A stretch of DNA of 64,000 nt, taken from contig NZ_JBNXUN010000005.1 in assembly GCF_050563525.1 (NCBI RefSeq), positions 186,001 to 250,000 of the forward strand, read 5' to 3'. The DNA is from Falsiroseomonas sp050563525 (GTDB lineage: Bacteria > Pseudomonadota > Alphaproteobacteria > Acetobacterales > Acetobacteraceae). The notes under the pieces are model-generated. The model worked only from the letters and a program-made list of their open reading frames with translations. It had not been told where the DNA came from and did not search any database. Positions 8,709 through 17,191 of this stretch are shown piece by piece (position 1 is the stretch's first letter; each line of letters opens with the position of its first letter). Both the position numbers and the translations under genes were made by a program.

Positions 8709-9530
8709 TCAAGGCATTAGCAGGCCGCCATTCACTTCAATGACCTGACCCGTCACGAAGGAGGAGAGCGCATGCGAACTCAGGTAGAGGTAGGCACCGA
8801 CGCATTCCTCCAGATTGCCTTGCCGTCGCATCGGCGTCATGCGCAGCGCCGCGTCGATCTGATGCGCGGGTGTCGAGGCGGATTTATCCGGTTTGTCGAT
8901 CACTCCGGGCGCCACGGCATTCACCCGGATGTTGAAGCGTGCGACCTCCTTCGCGAGGCCTCTGGTAAAGCTGGAGACGAAGCCCTTGGAGGCGGCGTAC
9001 AGCACCGATCGTCCGCCGCCACCATTTCGTGCGGCGAGCGACGTGGTGGAGATGATCACGCCCCCGTTCTGGCGTTCCATGAAGGGGAGTGCCGCGCGCG
9101 AGCAGCTGAAGACAGACCGCGCATTCAGCCCCACCACCTCGTCGAACAGATCATCGGATGCGTCCCGGATTGGGGAGCGCCGAACCAGGCCGCCGGCATT
9201 GTTGATCAGGATGTCGAGGCGGCCGAAGGCCTTGCAGGCCGTCTCCACAAGTTCCGTGCAGGCGGTGGCGTCACGCACGTCCGCGCGTAGAACGACGGCC
9301 TCGCCACCGGCGGCGCGCACATCCGCCGCTACCTGCTCCGCCTGTTCCATGTTGCTGTTGCCATGCACGGCAACCCGCATGCCTTGCGCCCCGAAGCCGC
9401 GGGCCACTGCGGCACCGATGCCGGTCGAGGAGCCGGTGATGAGCACGGCTTTGCCGGCAAGGTCGTCGATTTTCACCAGATGGGTCCTTGGCTGAACAGG
9501 ATGCGGAATGCAGGCTTGCGTCCCGGCCAT
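8709..9530 (-). CDS. SDR-family oxidoreductase
   Basis: Classical short-chain dehydrogenase/reductase of 250-270 residues. It has the TGSSTGIGAAV dinucleotide motif, the NNAGG segment, a Ser-Tyr-Lys triad (STTSLAAR, then YAASK) and the C-terminal GQVIEVNGGLLMP typical of NAD(P)-dependent beta-hydroxyacyl or sugar dehydrogenases. The ATG at 9530 lies inside a near-perfect 20-bp palindrome; a GTG at 9476 (VKIDDLAGKAVLITG) would give a more normal N-terminus, so the start is uncertain. It is divergent from the ABC importer operon, so it probably belongs to the same catabolic module. Confidence 0.85.
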   Translation of the reverse strand: MAGTQACIPHPVQPRTHLVKIDDLAGKAVLITGSSTGIGAAVARGFGAQGMRVAVHGNSNMEQAEQVAADVRAAGGEAVVLRADVRDATACTELVETACKAFGRLDILINNAGGLVRRSPIRDASDDLFDEVVGLNARSVFSCSRAALPFMERQNGGVIISTTSLAARNGGGGRSVLYAASKGFVSSFTRGLAKEVARFNIRVNAVAPGVIDKPDKSASTPAHQIDAALRMTPMRRQGNLEECVGAYLYLSSHALSSFVTGQVIEVNGGLLMP

Positions 9531-9548
9531 ATAGAATGCATTTTATAT
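9529..9548. promoter_or_regulatory. 20-bp palindrome between divergent SDR and ABC genes (candidate GntR operator)
   Basis: ATATAGAATGCATTTTATAT: the two 10-bp arms match at 9 of 10 positions, and the site is very AT-rich for this genome. It sits in the 40-bp gap between the SDR gene and the dipeptide-type importer gene, where a repressor would control both. The arm ATATAAAAT recurs in the region upstream of the GntR gene of this module (15955-15963). Confidence 0.5.
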
Positions 9549-9570
9549 CGGTGAGAAGCGGGGGAAAGCC

Positions 9571-11616
9571 ATGAATCAGCTGCTCCACCTCGATGAGAGG
9601 CCTCCGGACAGCTACGCCGAGAGCGGGAAGGAGCCCATCCTCTCCGTCGAAGGCTTGGTGGTTGAATTCCGTACAGGCCGCGGCGTTGTGCGCGCGGTGG
9701 ATGGCGTGAGCTGGTCGGTTCGGGCCGGGGAGACGCTGGCCCTCGTCGGTGAAAGCGGCTGCGGCAAATCGGTATCGGCGCTGGCTGTCATGCGCCTGCT
9801 GGCCAAGCCGATCGGGCACATCGCCGCCGGGCGCATCATGTTCCAAGGCCAGGATCTTCTCGCCCTCTCCGAAGCACAGATGCGTGAGCGCCGCGGGCGC
9901 GACATCGCCATGATCTTCCAGGAGCCGATGACCAGTCTCAACCCGGTGCTCAGTATCGGGATGCAGTTGGCCGAGCCGCTCAAGATCCACATGGGCATGG
10001 ACGACGATCAGGCTCGCGCGCGTTCCATCGAGTTGCTCGGCCTGGTCGGCATCGCCGACGCAGAACGTAGGCTTACCCAGTACCCGCACCATTTCTCAGG
10101 CGGCATGCGCCAACGCGTCATGATCGCCATCGGCCTTGCCTGCAATCCGCGCCTGATCATAGCCGATGAGCCGACCACCGCGCTCGACGTCACCATCCAG
10201 GCGCAGATCCTGGAGTTGATGAAGGACCTCTCCCGCAGGCTCGGCATCACCCTCGTGCTCATCACCCACAACCTCGGCGTCGTGGCCCGCTACGCAGATC
10301 GTGTGGCTGTCATGTACGCCGGGCGCATCGCCGAGGAGGGCCCCGCGGCACGTGTCTTTGGTGCTCCGCGTCATCCCTATACCGTGGGCCTGCTGCGCTC
10401 CGTCCCGCGCCTCGACCAAGCCCGCGGTGGAATGCTGGAGACGATCGAGGGCGCGCCGCCCAACATGCTGCACCCGCCTGCGGGATGCCGCTTTGCGCCG
10501 CGTTGCCGCTGGCGGCAGGACATCTGCGCAACCGACCCCGCACTGCGCCAGGTCACCCCCGAGCAATCATCCGCCTGTCATTTCGCCGAGCACATGCCGC
10601 CCGCGCCGCAGCCGCTGAGCGGCCGCGCTCTCGCGCGCCCCAACCAGGGCGCCACGCTGCTCGAGGTCAGCGGCCTCACCAAGCACTTTCCCGTCCGGCT
10701 GCGCGGCTTTTTCGGCGGCACCGCCACCGTACGTGCCGCGCAGGACGTTTCCTTCCGCATCGCCCGTGGGGAAACCTTGGGGCTCGTTGGCGAAAGCGGT
10801 TGCGGCAAAACCACGGTCGGCCGGCTCGTGCTGCAGCTCGAGAAAGCCACTGGTGGGAAAATCCTGTTCGACGGCGAGGATCTGGCCACCGTCTCCACCC
10901 GGCGGATGAAGGCACTGCGCACACGCATCCAGGTCATCTTCCAAGACCCCTACTCCTCGCTCAACCCACGCATGACTGTCGGTGGCACCATCAGCGAGCC
11001 GCTGCGCAAGCGCCTGAACTTCAGCACCTCGGCAGCTCAAGCCCGGGTGGACGAGCTGCTCGACCAGGTCGGGCTGCTGCGCGAGATGGCGGAACGCTAC
11101 CCACACCAGCTTTCCGGCGGACAGCGCCAGCGTGTGGGCATCGCACGCGCACTCGCCATGGAGCCCGACTTCATCGTCTGCGACGAACCCGTCTCGGCAC
11201 TGGACGTCTCCATCCAGGGCCAGATCGTAAACCTGCTGGCCGAGCTGCAGGAGCGCCTCGGCATTGCCTACCTGTTCATCGCGCATGACCTGGCAGTGGT
11301 GCGCCACCTCTCGCATCGCATCGTCGTGATGTATCTCGGCCGCATCATGGAAACGGCAGATCGTGACGCGCTCTACGCCGAGCCGCTGCACCCCTATACC
11401 CAGGCCCTGCTCGATGCAGCACCGATCCCGGATCCCGCGGTGGAACGGCAACGTGCCGCACGTTCGCTGACCGGCGAATTGCCGTCACCGCTGTCACCGC
11501 CGCAGGGCTGCGTCTTCCACACGCGGTGCCCCCTGGCCGACGCGCAATGTCGCAGCACCATCCCGCAGTTGCGCGAAATCCGCCCCGGCCACATGGCCGC
11601 CTGCATCAAGATCTAG
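9571..11616 (+). CDS. Dipeptide/oligopeptide-type ABC transporter, fused DppD-DppF ATPase
   Basis: A 681-residue protein with two complete ABC ATPase domains that are usually separate DppD/OppD and DppF/OppF subunits. Domain 1 has Walker A GESGCGKS, signature FSGGMRQR and Walker B LIIADEP. Domain 2, from about residue 370, has GESGCGKTTVGRL, LSGGQRQRVGIARA and FIVCDEPVSALD. Each is followed by the cysteine-containing OppD/F C-terminal extension (CRFAPRCRW; CVFHTRCPLADAQC). It energises import by the two permeases and receptor encoded downstream, with which it forms an operon. No duplicated or broken domain is seen. Confidence 0.93.
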   Translation: MNQLLHLDERPPDSYAESGKEPILSVEGLVVEFRTGRGVVRAVDGVSWSVRAGETLALVGESGCGKSVSALAVMRLLAKPIGHIAAGRIMFQGQDLLALSEAQMRERRGRDIAMIFQEPMTSLNPVLSIGMQLAEPLKIHMGMDDDQARARSIELLGLVGIADAERRLTQYPHHFSGGMRQRVMIAIGLACNPRLIIADEPTTALDVTIQAQILELMKDLSRRLGITLVLITHNLGVVARYADRVAVMYAGRIAEEGPAARVFGAPRHPYTVGLLRSVPRLDQARGGMLETIEGAPPNMLHPPAGCRFAPRCRWRQDICATDPALRQVTPEQSSACHFAEHMPPAPQPLSGRALARPNQGATLLEVSGLTKHFPVRLRGFFGGTATVRAAQDVSFRIARGETLGLVGESGCGKTTVGRLVLQLEKATGGKILFDGEDLATVSTRRMKALRTRIQVIFQDPYSSLNPRMTVGGTISEPLRKRLNFSTSAAQARVDELLDQVGLLREMAERYPHQLSGGQRQRVGIARALAMEPDFIVCDEPVSALDVSIQGQIVNLLAELQERLGIAYLFIAHDLAVVRHLSHRIVVMYLGRIMETADRDALYAEPLHPYTQALLDAAPIPDPAVERQRAARSLTGELPSPLSPPQGCVFHTRCPLADAQCRSTIPQLREIRPGHMAACIKI

Positions 11617-11628
11617 GGAAACCGCGCG

Positions 11629-12582
11629 ATGCTCCGCTACCTGTCCCGCCGCGTGGCCCTCATGGTTCCGACCCTGTTCGGCGTCGCGCTTCTCACCTTC
11701 CTCATGCTGCGCGTCGTCCCGGGCGACGTCGTCGAGGTGAAGCTGAGGGCCGATGGCGGGCACGTCACCGAAGAGATCCTGCAGCGCGAACGCGCACGTC
11801 TTGGCCTCGACAAGCCGCTGCCCGTCCAGTTCGCCGACTGGATGACCGGGCTCGTCACCCTCGACCTCGGCAACTCCATGTGGACTGGACGCCCGGTTGC
11901 CGAGGAGATCGGCGTGCGCATCGGGCTCACCGTCCAGGTCGCCCTCATGGCTGCCATCATCTCGGTGCTGATCGCCATCCCGCTGGGCACCATCTCTGCG
12001 CTGTTCCGCGATACATGGATCGACTACGTCGTCCGCGTCTTCACCATCGCCGGCCTTGCCGTGCCGTCCTTCTGGCTCGGCATGATCATCATCCTGATGC
12101 TGTTGACGGTGTTCCAGTGGTCCCCTCCGGTCACCTACACCCCCTTCCACGAATCACCGCTGCAGAACATGTCGCAGCTCATCTGGCCCGCACTCGCCGT
12201 CGGCTACCGCTACGCCGCGGTGGTCGCCCGAATGGTGCGATCCTCGATCATCGAGGTGATGCGCGAGGACTACATCCGCACCGCACGCGCCAAGGGCGTG
12301 TTCGAGCGCCTGGTCGTCGGCCGCCACGCCATGCGCAATGCCCTGCTCCCCGCCGTCACCATCATCGGCCTGGAATTCGCCTTCCTCATCGGCGGTCTGG
12401 TCGTCACCGAACAGGTGTTCAACCTGAACGGCATCGGCCGCCTCTTCGTCGAGGCGATCTCGCGCAACGATTTCATCCTGATCCAGGCCCTCGTCATGCT
12501 GCTAGCCGCTGTCTTCGTCACAATGAACCTGCTGGTGGACCTGCTCTACGGCGTCCTTGACCCGCGCGTACGGCACGGCTGA
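11629..12582 (+). CDS. ABC transporter permease, DppB/OppB type
   Basis: A 317-residue inner-membrane permease with the DppB-type N-terminus MLRYLSRRVALMVPTLFGVA and about six transmembrane segments. The EAA coupling loop is represented by EVMREDYIRTARAKG. The last part ends in DLLYGVLDPRVRHG, the usual DppB tail. It follows the ATPase gene by 12 bp and pairs with the DppC-type subunit to make the channel. Confidence 0.93.
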   Translation: MLRYLSRRVALMVPTLFGVALLTFLMLRVVPGDVVEVKLRADGGHVTEEILQRERARLGLDKPLPVQFADWMTGLVTLDLGNSMWTGRPVAEEIGVRIGLTVQVALMAAIISVLIAIPLGTISALFRDTWIDYVVRVFTIAGLAVPSFWLGMIIILMLLTVFQWSPPVTYTPFHESPLQNMSQLIWPALAVGYRYAAVVARMVRSSIIEVMREDYIRTARAKGVFERLVVGRHAMRNALLPAVTIIGLEFAFLIGGLVVTEQVFNLNGIGRLFVEAISRNDFILIQALVMLLAAVFVTMNLLVDLLYGVLDPRVRHG

Positions 12583-12601
12583 GACAGAGGGGAGGCACCA
12601 C

Positions 12602-13510
12602 ATGTCCACCACCACAGCCGAGACCGCACCCGCTGCCGACGCGCCAGCGGCGCCGCGCCGGCCCAACGCGATCCTCGCCTTCTGCTACGCCCAGCCGCTC
12701 GGGGCCGCGGGTCTGCTGGTCATCCTCGTCATGGGCCTTGCCGCCATATTCGCAGACGTCATCGCACCCTTCGAGCCCGAGGTGATCGACTTCGCCGCGA
12801 TGCTGTCCGCGCCCTCCCTCGAGCATCCCTTCGGCACAGATGCCTTCGGGCGCGACATCCTCTCGCGCATCATCTATGGCGCGCGCACCGCCCTCACCAT
12901 CGGCTTCCTGTCCTCCTTGATCGGATGCACGCTGGGTGGCCTTCTCGGCATTGCATCAGCCTACTTCGGCGGCAGAGCCGACCTCATCATCCAGCGCTTC
13001 GTCGACGTGATGCTGTCCTTTCCCATCATCGTCCTCGCGCTGGTCGTCGTTGCCGTGCTGGGCAAGGCGGAAGTGCTGGGCATCGACATGAACCTCGTCC
13101 TGGCCATCGCCATCCCCATCATCCCGCGCTCCTCGCGCGTCGTGCGATCGGCTGCGCTCTCGGTGCGCTCGATGCCCTACATCGATGCCGCCCGTGCCGG
13201 TGGATACTCAGCCTGGCACATCATAACCCGACATATGGCGCCCAACGTGCTCGCGCCCTACCTCATCCTGCTGACCGCCTACATCGCGCAGGCTATCCTG
13301 CTGGAGGCATCGCTCTCCTTCCTTGGCCTTGGCGTGTCGGAGCCGAAGCCCGCCTGGGGTCTCATGCTCGCGGGCGATAGCTCCAATTTCTATCAGGAGG
13401 CCCCGTGGATGATCATCTTCCCTGGCCTCGCCATCTCGCTCGCCGTGTTCGCCTTCAACCTCTTCGGCGACTCGCTGCGCGACTGGCTCGATCCGAAATT
13501 TCGGATGTGA
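12602..13510 (+). CDS. ABC transporter permease, DppC/OppC type
   Basis: A 302-residue permease of the DppC type. It has a short Ala/Pro-rich cytoplasmic leader, a first helix (AAGLLVILVMGLAAIFADVI), the DppC-specific HPFGTDAFGRDILSRIIYGA, the coupling loop YIDAARAGGYSAWHIITRHM and the C-terminal DSLRDWLDPKFRM. The ATG at 12602 is preceded by a GAGGGGAGG ribosome site; an in-frame ATG at 12557 lies inside the previous gene and is unlikely to be used. Confidence 0.93.
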   Translation: MSTTTAETAPAADAPAAPRRPNAILAFCYAQPLGAAGLLVILVMGLAAIFADVIAPFEPEVIDFAAMLSAPSLEHPFGTDAFGRDILSRIIYGARTALTIGFLSSLIGCTLGGLLGIASAYFGGRADLIIQRFVDVMLSFPIIVLALVVVAVLGKAEVLGIDMNLVLAIAIPIIPRSSRVVRSAALSVRSMPYIDAARAGGYSAWHIITRHMAPNVLAPYLILLTAYIAQAILLEASLSFLGLGVSEPKPAWGLMLAGDSSNFYQEAPWMIIFPGLAISLAVFAFNLFGDSLRDWLDPKFRM

Positions 13511-13547
13511 GCCCCAGAAGAACACCTCATCCAAGGGAGAACCCGAG

Positions 13548-15149
13548 ATGACCAGCATTTCCAGAAGAGCCGCTCTTGCATTGCCCGCGCTTGCATTCGC
13601 CTCGCCCGCTCTCGCGCAGCAGCGCCAGGATGGCGGTGCACCGAGGAAGGGGGGTGTTCTGACTTTCGCTGTGGGTGCGGAGCCGCCCACCTATGATCTG
13701 CATCAGACAGGCACCTTCGCCGTGATGCATCGCGTTGCGCCGCATTACTCGACGCTGCTCACCTATGAGCCGGGGAACTATCCGAACATCGTGGGGGATC
13801 TTGCGGAGAGCTGGACCGTCTCCGAGGATCAGAAGACCTTCACCTTCAAGCTGCGCTCCGGCGTCCGCTTCCATGACGGCACCGTGCTGACTTCGGAGGA
13901 TGTGCGAGCCAGCTACGAAAGGTTGCGTGCGCCACCGGAGGGCGTGAACTCCAACCGCCTGCCGGCCTTCGAGCAGATCGACCAGATCACGACGCCTGAC
14001 CCGCTGACCGTCGTGATGACGATGAAGAAGGTGGACGCGTCGATCCTGGATACCTTCGCATCGCCCTGGAACTCCATCTTCAGCGCCGCCCGCCTGGCAC
14101 AGAACCCGGCCTTCCCGGTCCGCAACGTGATGGGGACGGGCCCCTTCCGCTTCGTCGAGCATGTCGCCGGTTCGCACTGGGTAGGCGAGCGCTTTGATGG
14201 CTATTTCCGTGAGAGCCAGCCCTATCTCGATGGATTCCGCGCCATCACCATGACGCCCTCGGCCATGGTCAATGCGCTCGCCGGGCGGCAGATCATGGCA
14301 GAGTTCCGCGGCTTCACGCCGAACGAGCGTGACCGGATCGTGCGCGGCCTCGGGGAGGATGCGCAGGTCCATGAGAGCAGCTGGATGCTGCACATGATCG
14401 CCAGCTTCAACACGGAACGTCCGCCCTTCAACGATGCCCGCGTGCGGCGTGCCCTGTCGCTCGCCATCGACCGCTGGGGCGGTTCGGCGTCGCTCAGCCG
14501 TATCTCGCAGCTTGGTGCCGTGGGCGGCCTCGTGCGGCCGGGCAGTGTCTGGTCCGCAACGCCGGAGGAGATGCAGCAGTGGCCCGGCTATGGCCGCGAC
14601 ATAGCGGCGAACCGCGCGGAAGCGCGCCGCCTGCTGCGGGAGGCCGGACATGAGAACCTGACCTTCACGCTGATGAACCGCAACCACCAGCCCTATGTCA
14701 CCTCAGGCATCTTCCTCATCGACCAGTGGCGACAGATTGGCGTCCGGGCCGAACACCAGCAGGTGGAACTGGCGGCCTGGTACGCGGCGCAGGGCAGTGG
14801 CGGATTCGACGTGATGGTCGACAGCTTCACCCAGTTCAGCGACGATCCGACGAACGTGCTGGTGAAGTACGTCTCCTTCGATAAGGCATCGGTGGCCACC
14901 GCCCGTGCCACCGACCGGGAGCTGGACCGGCTGTTCGACGTCCAGGCGGAGAGCACCGATCCTGCAGAACGCAAGCGCCTGTTGCGCCAGTTTGAAACGC
15001 GCGCGTTCGAGCAGGCCTATGCGGTTCCGCTGCTGTGGTGGCAGCGCATCGTGGTGATGAACAAGCGCGTGCGTGGTTGGTCCATGGCGCCGACGCACAT
15101 GATCTACCAGGATCTGCGTGACGTCTGGCTGGCGCCTGAGCGGAGCTGA
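13548..15149 (+). CDS. ABC transporter substrate-binding protein, family 5
   Basis: A 533-residue periplasmic binding protein with a signal peptide (RRAALALPALAFASPALA, cut before QQRQ). It is followed by the SBP family-5 core: TFAVGAEPPTYDLHQTG, a LAESWTVSEDQKTFTFKLR strand and a VRFHDGTVLTSEDV motif. It delivers substrate to the DppB/C-type channel. Family members bind peptides, nickel, opines and many other ligands, so the fold does not reveal the substrate. The neighbouring CoA-transferases and SDR suggest an acid or acid precursor rather than a peptide. Confidence 0.92.
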   Translation: MTSISRRAALALPALAFASPALAQQRQDGGAPRKGGVLTFAVGAEPPTYDLHQTGTFAVMHRVAPHYSTLLTYEPGNYPNIVGDLAESWTVSEDQKTFTFKLRSGVRFHDGTVLTSEDVRASYERLRAPPEGVNSNRLPAFEQIDQITTPDPLTVVMTMKKVDASILDTFASPWNSIFSAARLAQNPAFPVRNVMGTGPFRFVEHVAGSHWVGERFDGYFRESQPYLDGFRAITMTPSAMVNALAGRQIMAEFRGFTPNERDRIVRGLGEDAQVHESSWMLHMIASFNTERPPFNDARVRRALSLAIDRWGGSASLSRISQLGAVGGLVRPGSVWSATPEEMQQWPGYGRDIAANRAEARRLLREAGHENLTFTLMNRNHQPYVTSGIFLIDQWRQIGVRAEHQQVELAAWYAAQGSGGFDVMVDSFTQFSDDPTNVLVKYVSFDKASVATARATDRELDRLFDVQAESTDPAERKRLLRQFETRAFEQAYAVPLLWWQRIVVMNKRVRGWSMAPTHMIYQDLRDVWLAPERS

Positions 15150-15221
15150 GCCATGACCGGCGGGCTGCAGTCCTTGATGAGGGCCAACAGGGCGCGGTCC
15201 GCCGCTCGGCGAGGGTCGGGA

Positions 15222-15854
15222 TCAGACCACCCCGCTCGCCAGGAGATCGGTCCAGCCGCTCTGGATATGCGCGACCATGGCCTCGACCGCGCCCGCCTTG
15301 TCGCCCGCTTCCGCCAAGCGGAGGAAGCACTCATGCTCGTCGATGTTCTTGAGGCGGGCGCCGCCGCGCTCCTGCGTGACGAAGGGGTATCGCGCCCACA
15401 GCACGCGGACGAACTGCAGGGTCTGCGGCCGATCGGCAAGCTCGTACAGGCGGAAATGGAAGCGGTAGTTTTCGGTGCGGCTGGCCAGCCGCCCGCCACC
15501 CGCCGCCAGCGCCGCGATGACACGCTGACTCTCGCGCAGCGCGGCAAGAGTCTCGTCGTCCAATCGGTCCAGCGCACGCGCGGTCAGGTCCCGCTCCAGC
15601 ATGACGCGCAGTTCATAGGTCTCGCGTGCCGTGTCTGTCTGCACCAGCGGCACGATGAGGCCCTTGTGCGAAATCGCCTGAACGAACCCTTCGGCGCCCA
15701 GCATGTGCAGCGCCTCGCGCACCGGGGTGATAGAGACGCCCAGTTCCTTCGCAATATCCGACTGCTTCAGCTTCGTACCGCGCGGATAGGCCTCGGAGAT
15801 GATGCGCGCGCGGATGATGTCCGCCACCTGATCCTGCTTGGTCTTGAACGCCAT
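15222..15854 (-). CDS. GntR-family regulator with FCD domain
   Basis: A 210-residue regulator. The winged helix-turn-helix at residues 5-70 includes LKQSDIAKELGVSITPVREA, and an all-helical FCD ligand domain follows (ELRVMLERDLTARALDRL, then the metal-ligand-type His residues in FHFRLYELADRPQ and the C-terminal AHIQSGW). The ATG at 15854 gives the standard GntR N-terminus MAFKTKQDQVADIIRARI; a longer frame to 15953 adds unrelated residues. It is divergent from the CoA-transferase gene and likely senses the pathway acid or its CoA ester. Confidence 0.9.
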   Translation of the reverse strand: MAFKTKQDQVADIIRARIISEAYPRGTKLKQSDIAKELGVSITPVREALHMLGAEGFVQAISHKGLIVPLVQTDTARETYELRVMLERDLTARALDRLDDETLAALRESQRVIAALAAGGGRLASRTENYRFHFRLYELADRPQTLQFVRVLWARYPFVTQERGGARLKNIDEHECFLRLAEAGDKAGAVEAMVAHIQSGWTDLLASGVV

Positions 15855-15940
15855 TCGTCTGCTCTCTCGCCACGACAGGGCCACGTCGCCCCGTACCGGC
15901 CGAACCGGAAGCGGATCGGCCGTGGTGCAATGTGCCATTC

Positions 15941-15966
15941 TTGTGCGCCGCACAATATAAAATATT
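15941..15966. promoter_or_regulatory. Paired inverted repeats upstream of GntR and CoA-transferase genes (candidate operator and -10)
   Basis: TTGTGCGCCGCACAA (15941-15955; 6-bp arms, 3-bp spacer) runs straight into AATATAAAATATT (15954-15966; 5-bp arms), which also offers a TATAAA-like -10. The pair lies in the 173-bp gap between the GntR gene and the first CoA-transferase gene. The 9-mer ATATAAAAT is shared with the palindrome at 9529-9548. FCD regulators usually bind such short palindromes next to their own gene. Confidence 0.5.
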
Positions 15967-16027
15967 TGCGGACGCCGACTTACACGTCCTTAACACCCGG
16001 TCCCGCCAGGCCGGCAGGAGATTCCTC

Positions 16028-17170
16028 ATGACTTCAGCATTCCGCCCCTACACCGGGGTACGCGTGCTTGACCTGACGCATGACCTCGCACGCTATGCCA
16101 CCCGGCTCTTCGCCGATCTGGGCGCCGAGGTCATCCGCATCGAGCCGCCGGGGGGGTTGCCGGACCGCGCGCGCGACACGGCCGAAACCCCCGGTGGCGC
16201 CGAGACCTTCGCCTTCCACAACGCCAGCAAGCAGAGCCGCGTGCTGGACCTGAGCGGGAATGAGGGCCGTTCGGCCTTCGCCGACCTGGCACGGGAGGCG
16301 CAGGTGGTGGTTCTGGAACGCGGCGGGCCGCTGGGAGCCGATGACATCGCCTGGCTGCGGGATCTGAACCCCGGCGCCATCATCACACATGTCTCACCCT
16401 ACGGCCTGGGCGGCCCCCTGCAGGACGCTCCCGCCTCCGACCTCACGCTGCAGGCCGCGGGCGGCATTGCCTGGATGACCGGCAACGGCGATGAGCCGCC
16501 GCTGCGCCTGCCTGGCGGACAATCGGCCATGGTGGTCTCCGTCTATGCCGCTGTTGCCACCGCGATGTGCCTGTACGACGCGGAGACGCGCGGGCGCGGG
16601 CACATCCTGGATGTCTCGGCGCAGGAGGCCATCGCGCATTCGCTACAGAACGCGATTCAGGTGTGGGATCTCGAGCGGCGCGTCTCCCACCGCGCCGGCG
16701 AAGGCACGCGCGACGCCAGCGAGAACATCTACGAATGCCGCGACGGACACGTGTTCCTGGCCTCGCCCCCGACCACCGGCGTGTCCTGGAAGGGCCTGCT
16801 GGAATGGATGGCGGAGGTCGGACACCCCTCTCTGGCACCGTTCAGCGAGCCGCAATGGCTGGACCGCAAATATCGTTCGAAGCCCGAGGCGCGGACCGCA
16901 TTCAAGCCGATCTTCGAGGCCTTCACCCGCAACTTCACTCGGCAGGAGCTGGTCGAGAACGCGCTGAAGCGCCGCATCGTCATGGCGCCAGTGAGCCGTG
17001 TGCGTGACGTGCTCGACGACCCGCAGCTCGCCTACCGCGACTACTTCGTGCGCCTGAACGAGGGCGGTCCGCGCTTCCCCGGCGCACCCTACAAGATGTC
17101 CGAACCGGTGTGGGGCGTCGCCCCACCGCCGGCGCTCGGCCAGCACGACGCGCCGGCGGTGCGCGGCTGA
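16028..17170 (+). CDS. Class III (CaiB/BaiF) CoA-transferase-like protein lacking the usual Asp
   Basis: A 380-residue CaiB/BaiF-family protein with the N-terminal CoA-binding segment VRVLDLTHDLARYATRLFADLG and the conserved VSPYGLGGP. The region that carries the catalytic aspartate in formyl-CoA transferase reads LPGGQSAMVVSVYAA here (residues 161-175), with Ala167/Met168 where Asp is expected. It may therefore be a non-catalytic partner of the next gene, which keeps the Asp. The two genes are 21 bp apart in one operon. The start at 16028 is chosen over an in-frame ATG at 15932 because the family N-terminus begins near VRVLDL. Confidence 0.85.
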   Translation: MTSAFRPYTGVRVLDLTHDLARYATRLFADLGAEVIRIEPPGGLPDRARDTAETPGGAETFAFHNASKQSRVLDLSGNEGRSAFADLAREAQVVVLERGGPLGADDIAWLRDLNPGAIITHVSPYGLGGPLQDAPASDLTLQAAGGIAWMTGNGDEPPLRLPGGQSAMVVSVYAAVATAMCLYDAETRGRGHILDVSAQEAIAHSLQNAIQVWDLERRVSHRAGEGTRDASENIYECRDGHVFLASPPTTGVSWKGLLEWMAEVGHPSLAPFSEPQWLDRKYRSKPEARTAFKPIFEAFTRNFTRQELVENALKRRIVMAPVSRVRDVLDDPQLAYRDYFVRLNEGGPRFPGAPYKMSEPVWGVAPPPALGQHDAPAVRG

Positions 17171-17191
17171 CAGCAGAGAAGGAGCCTCCCC

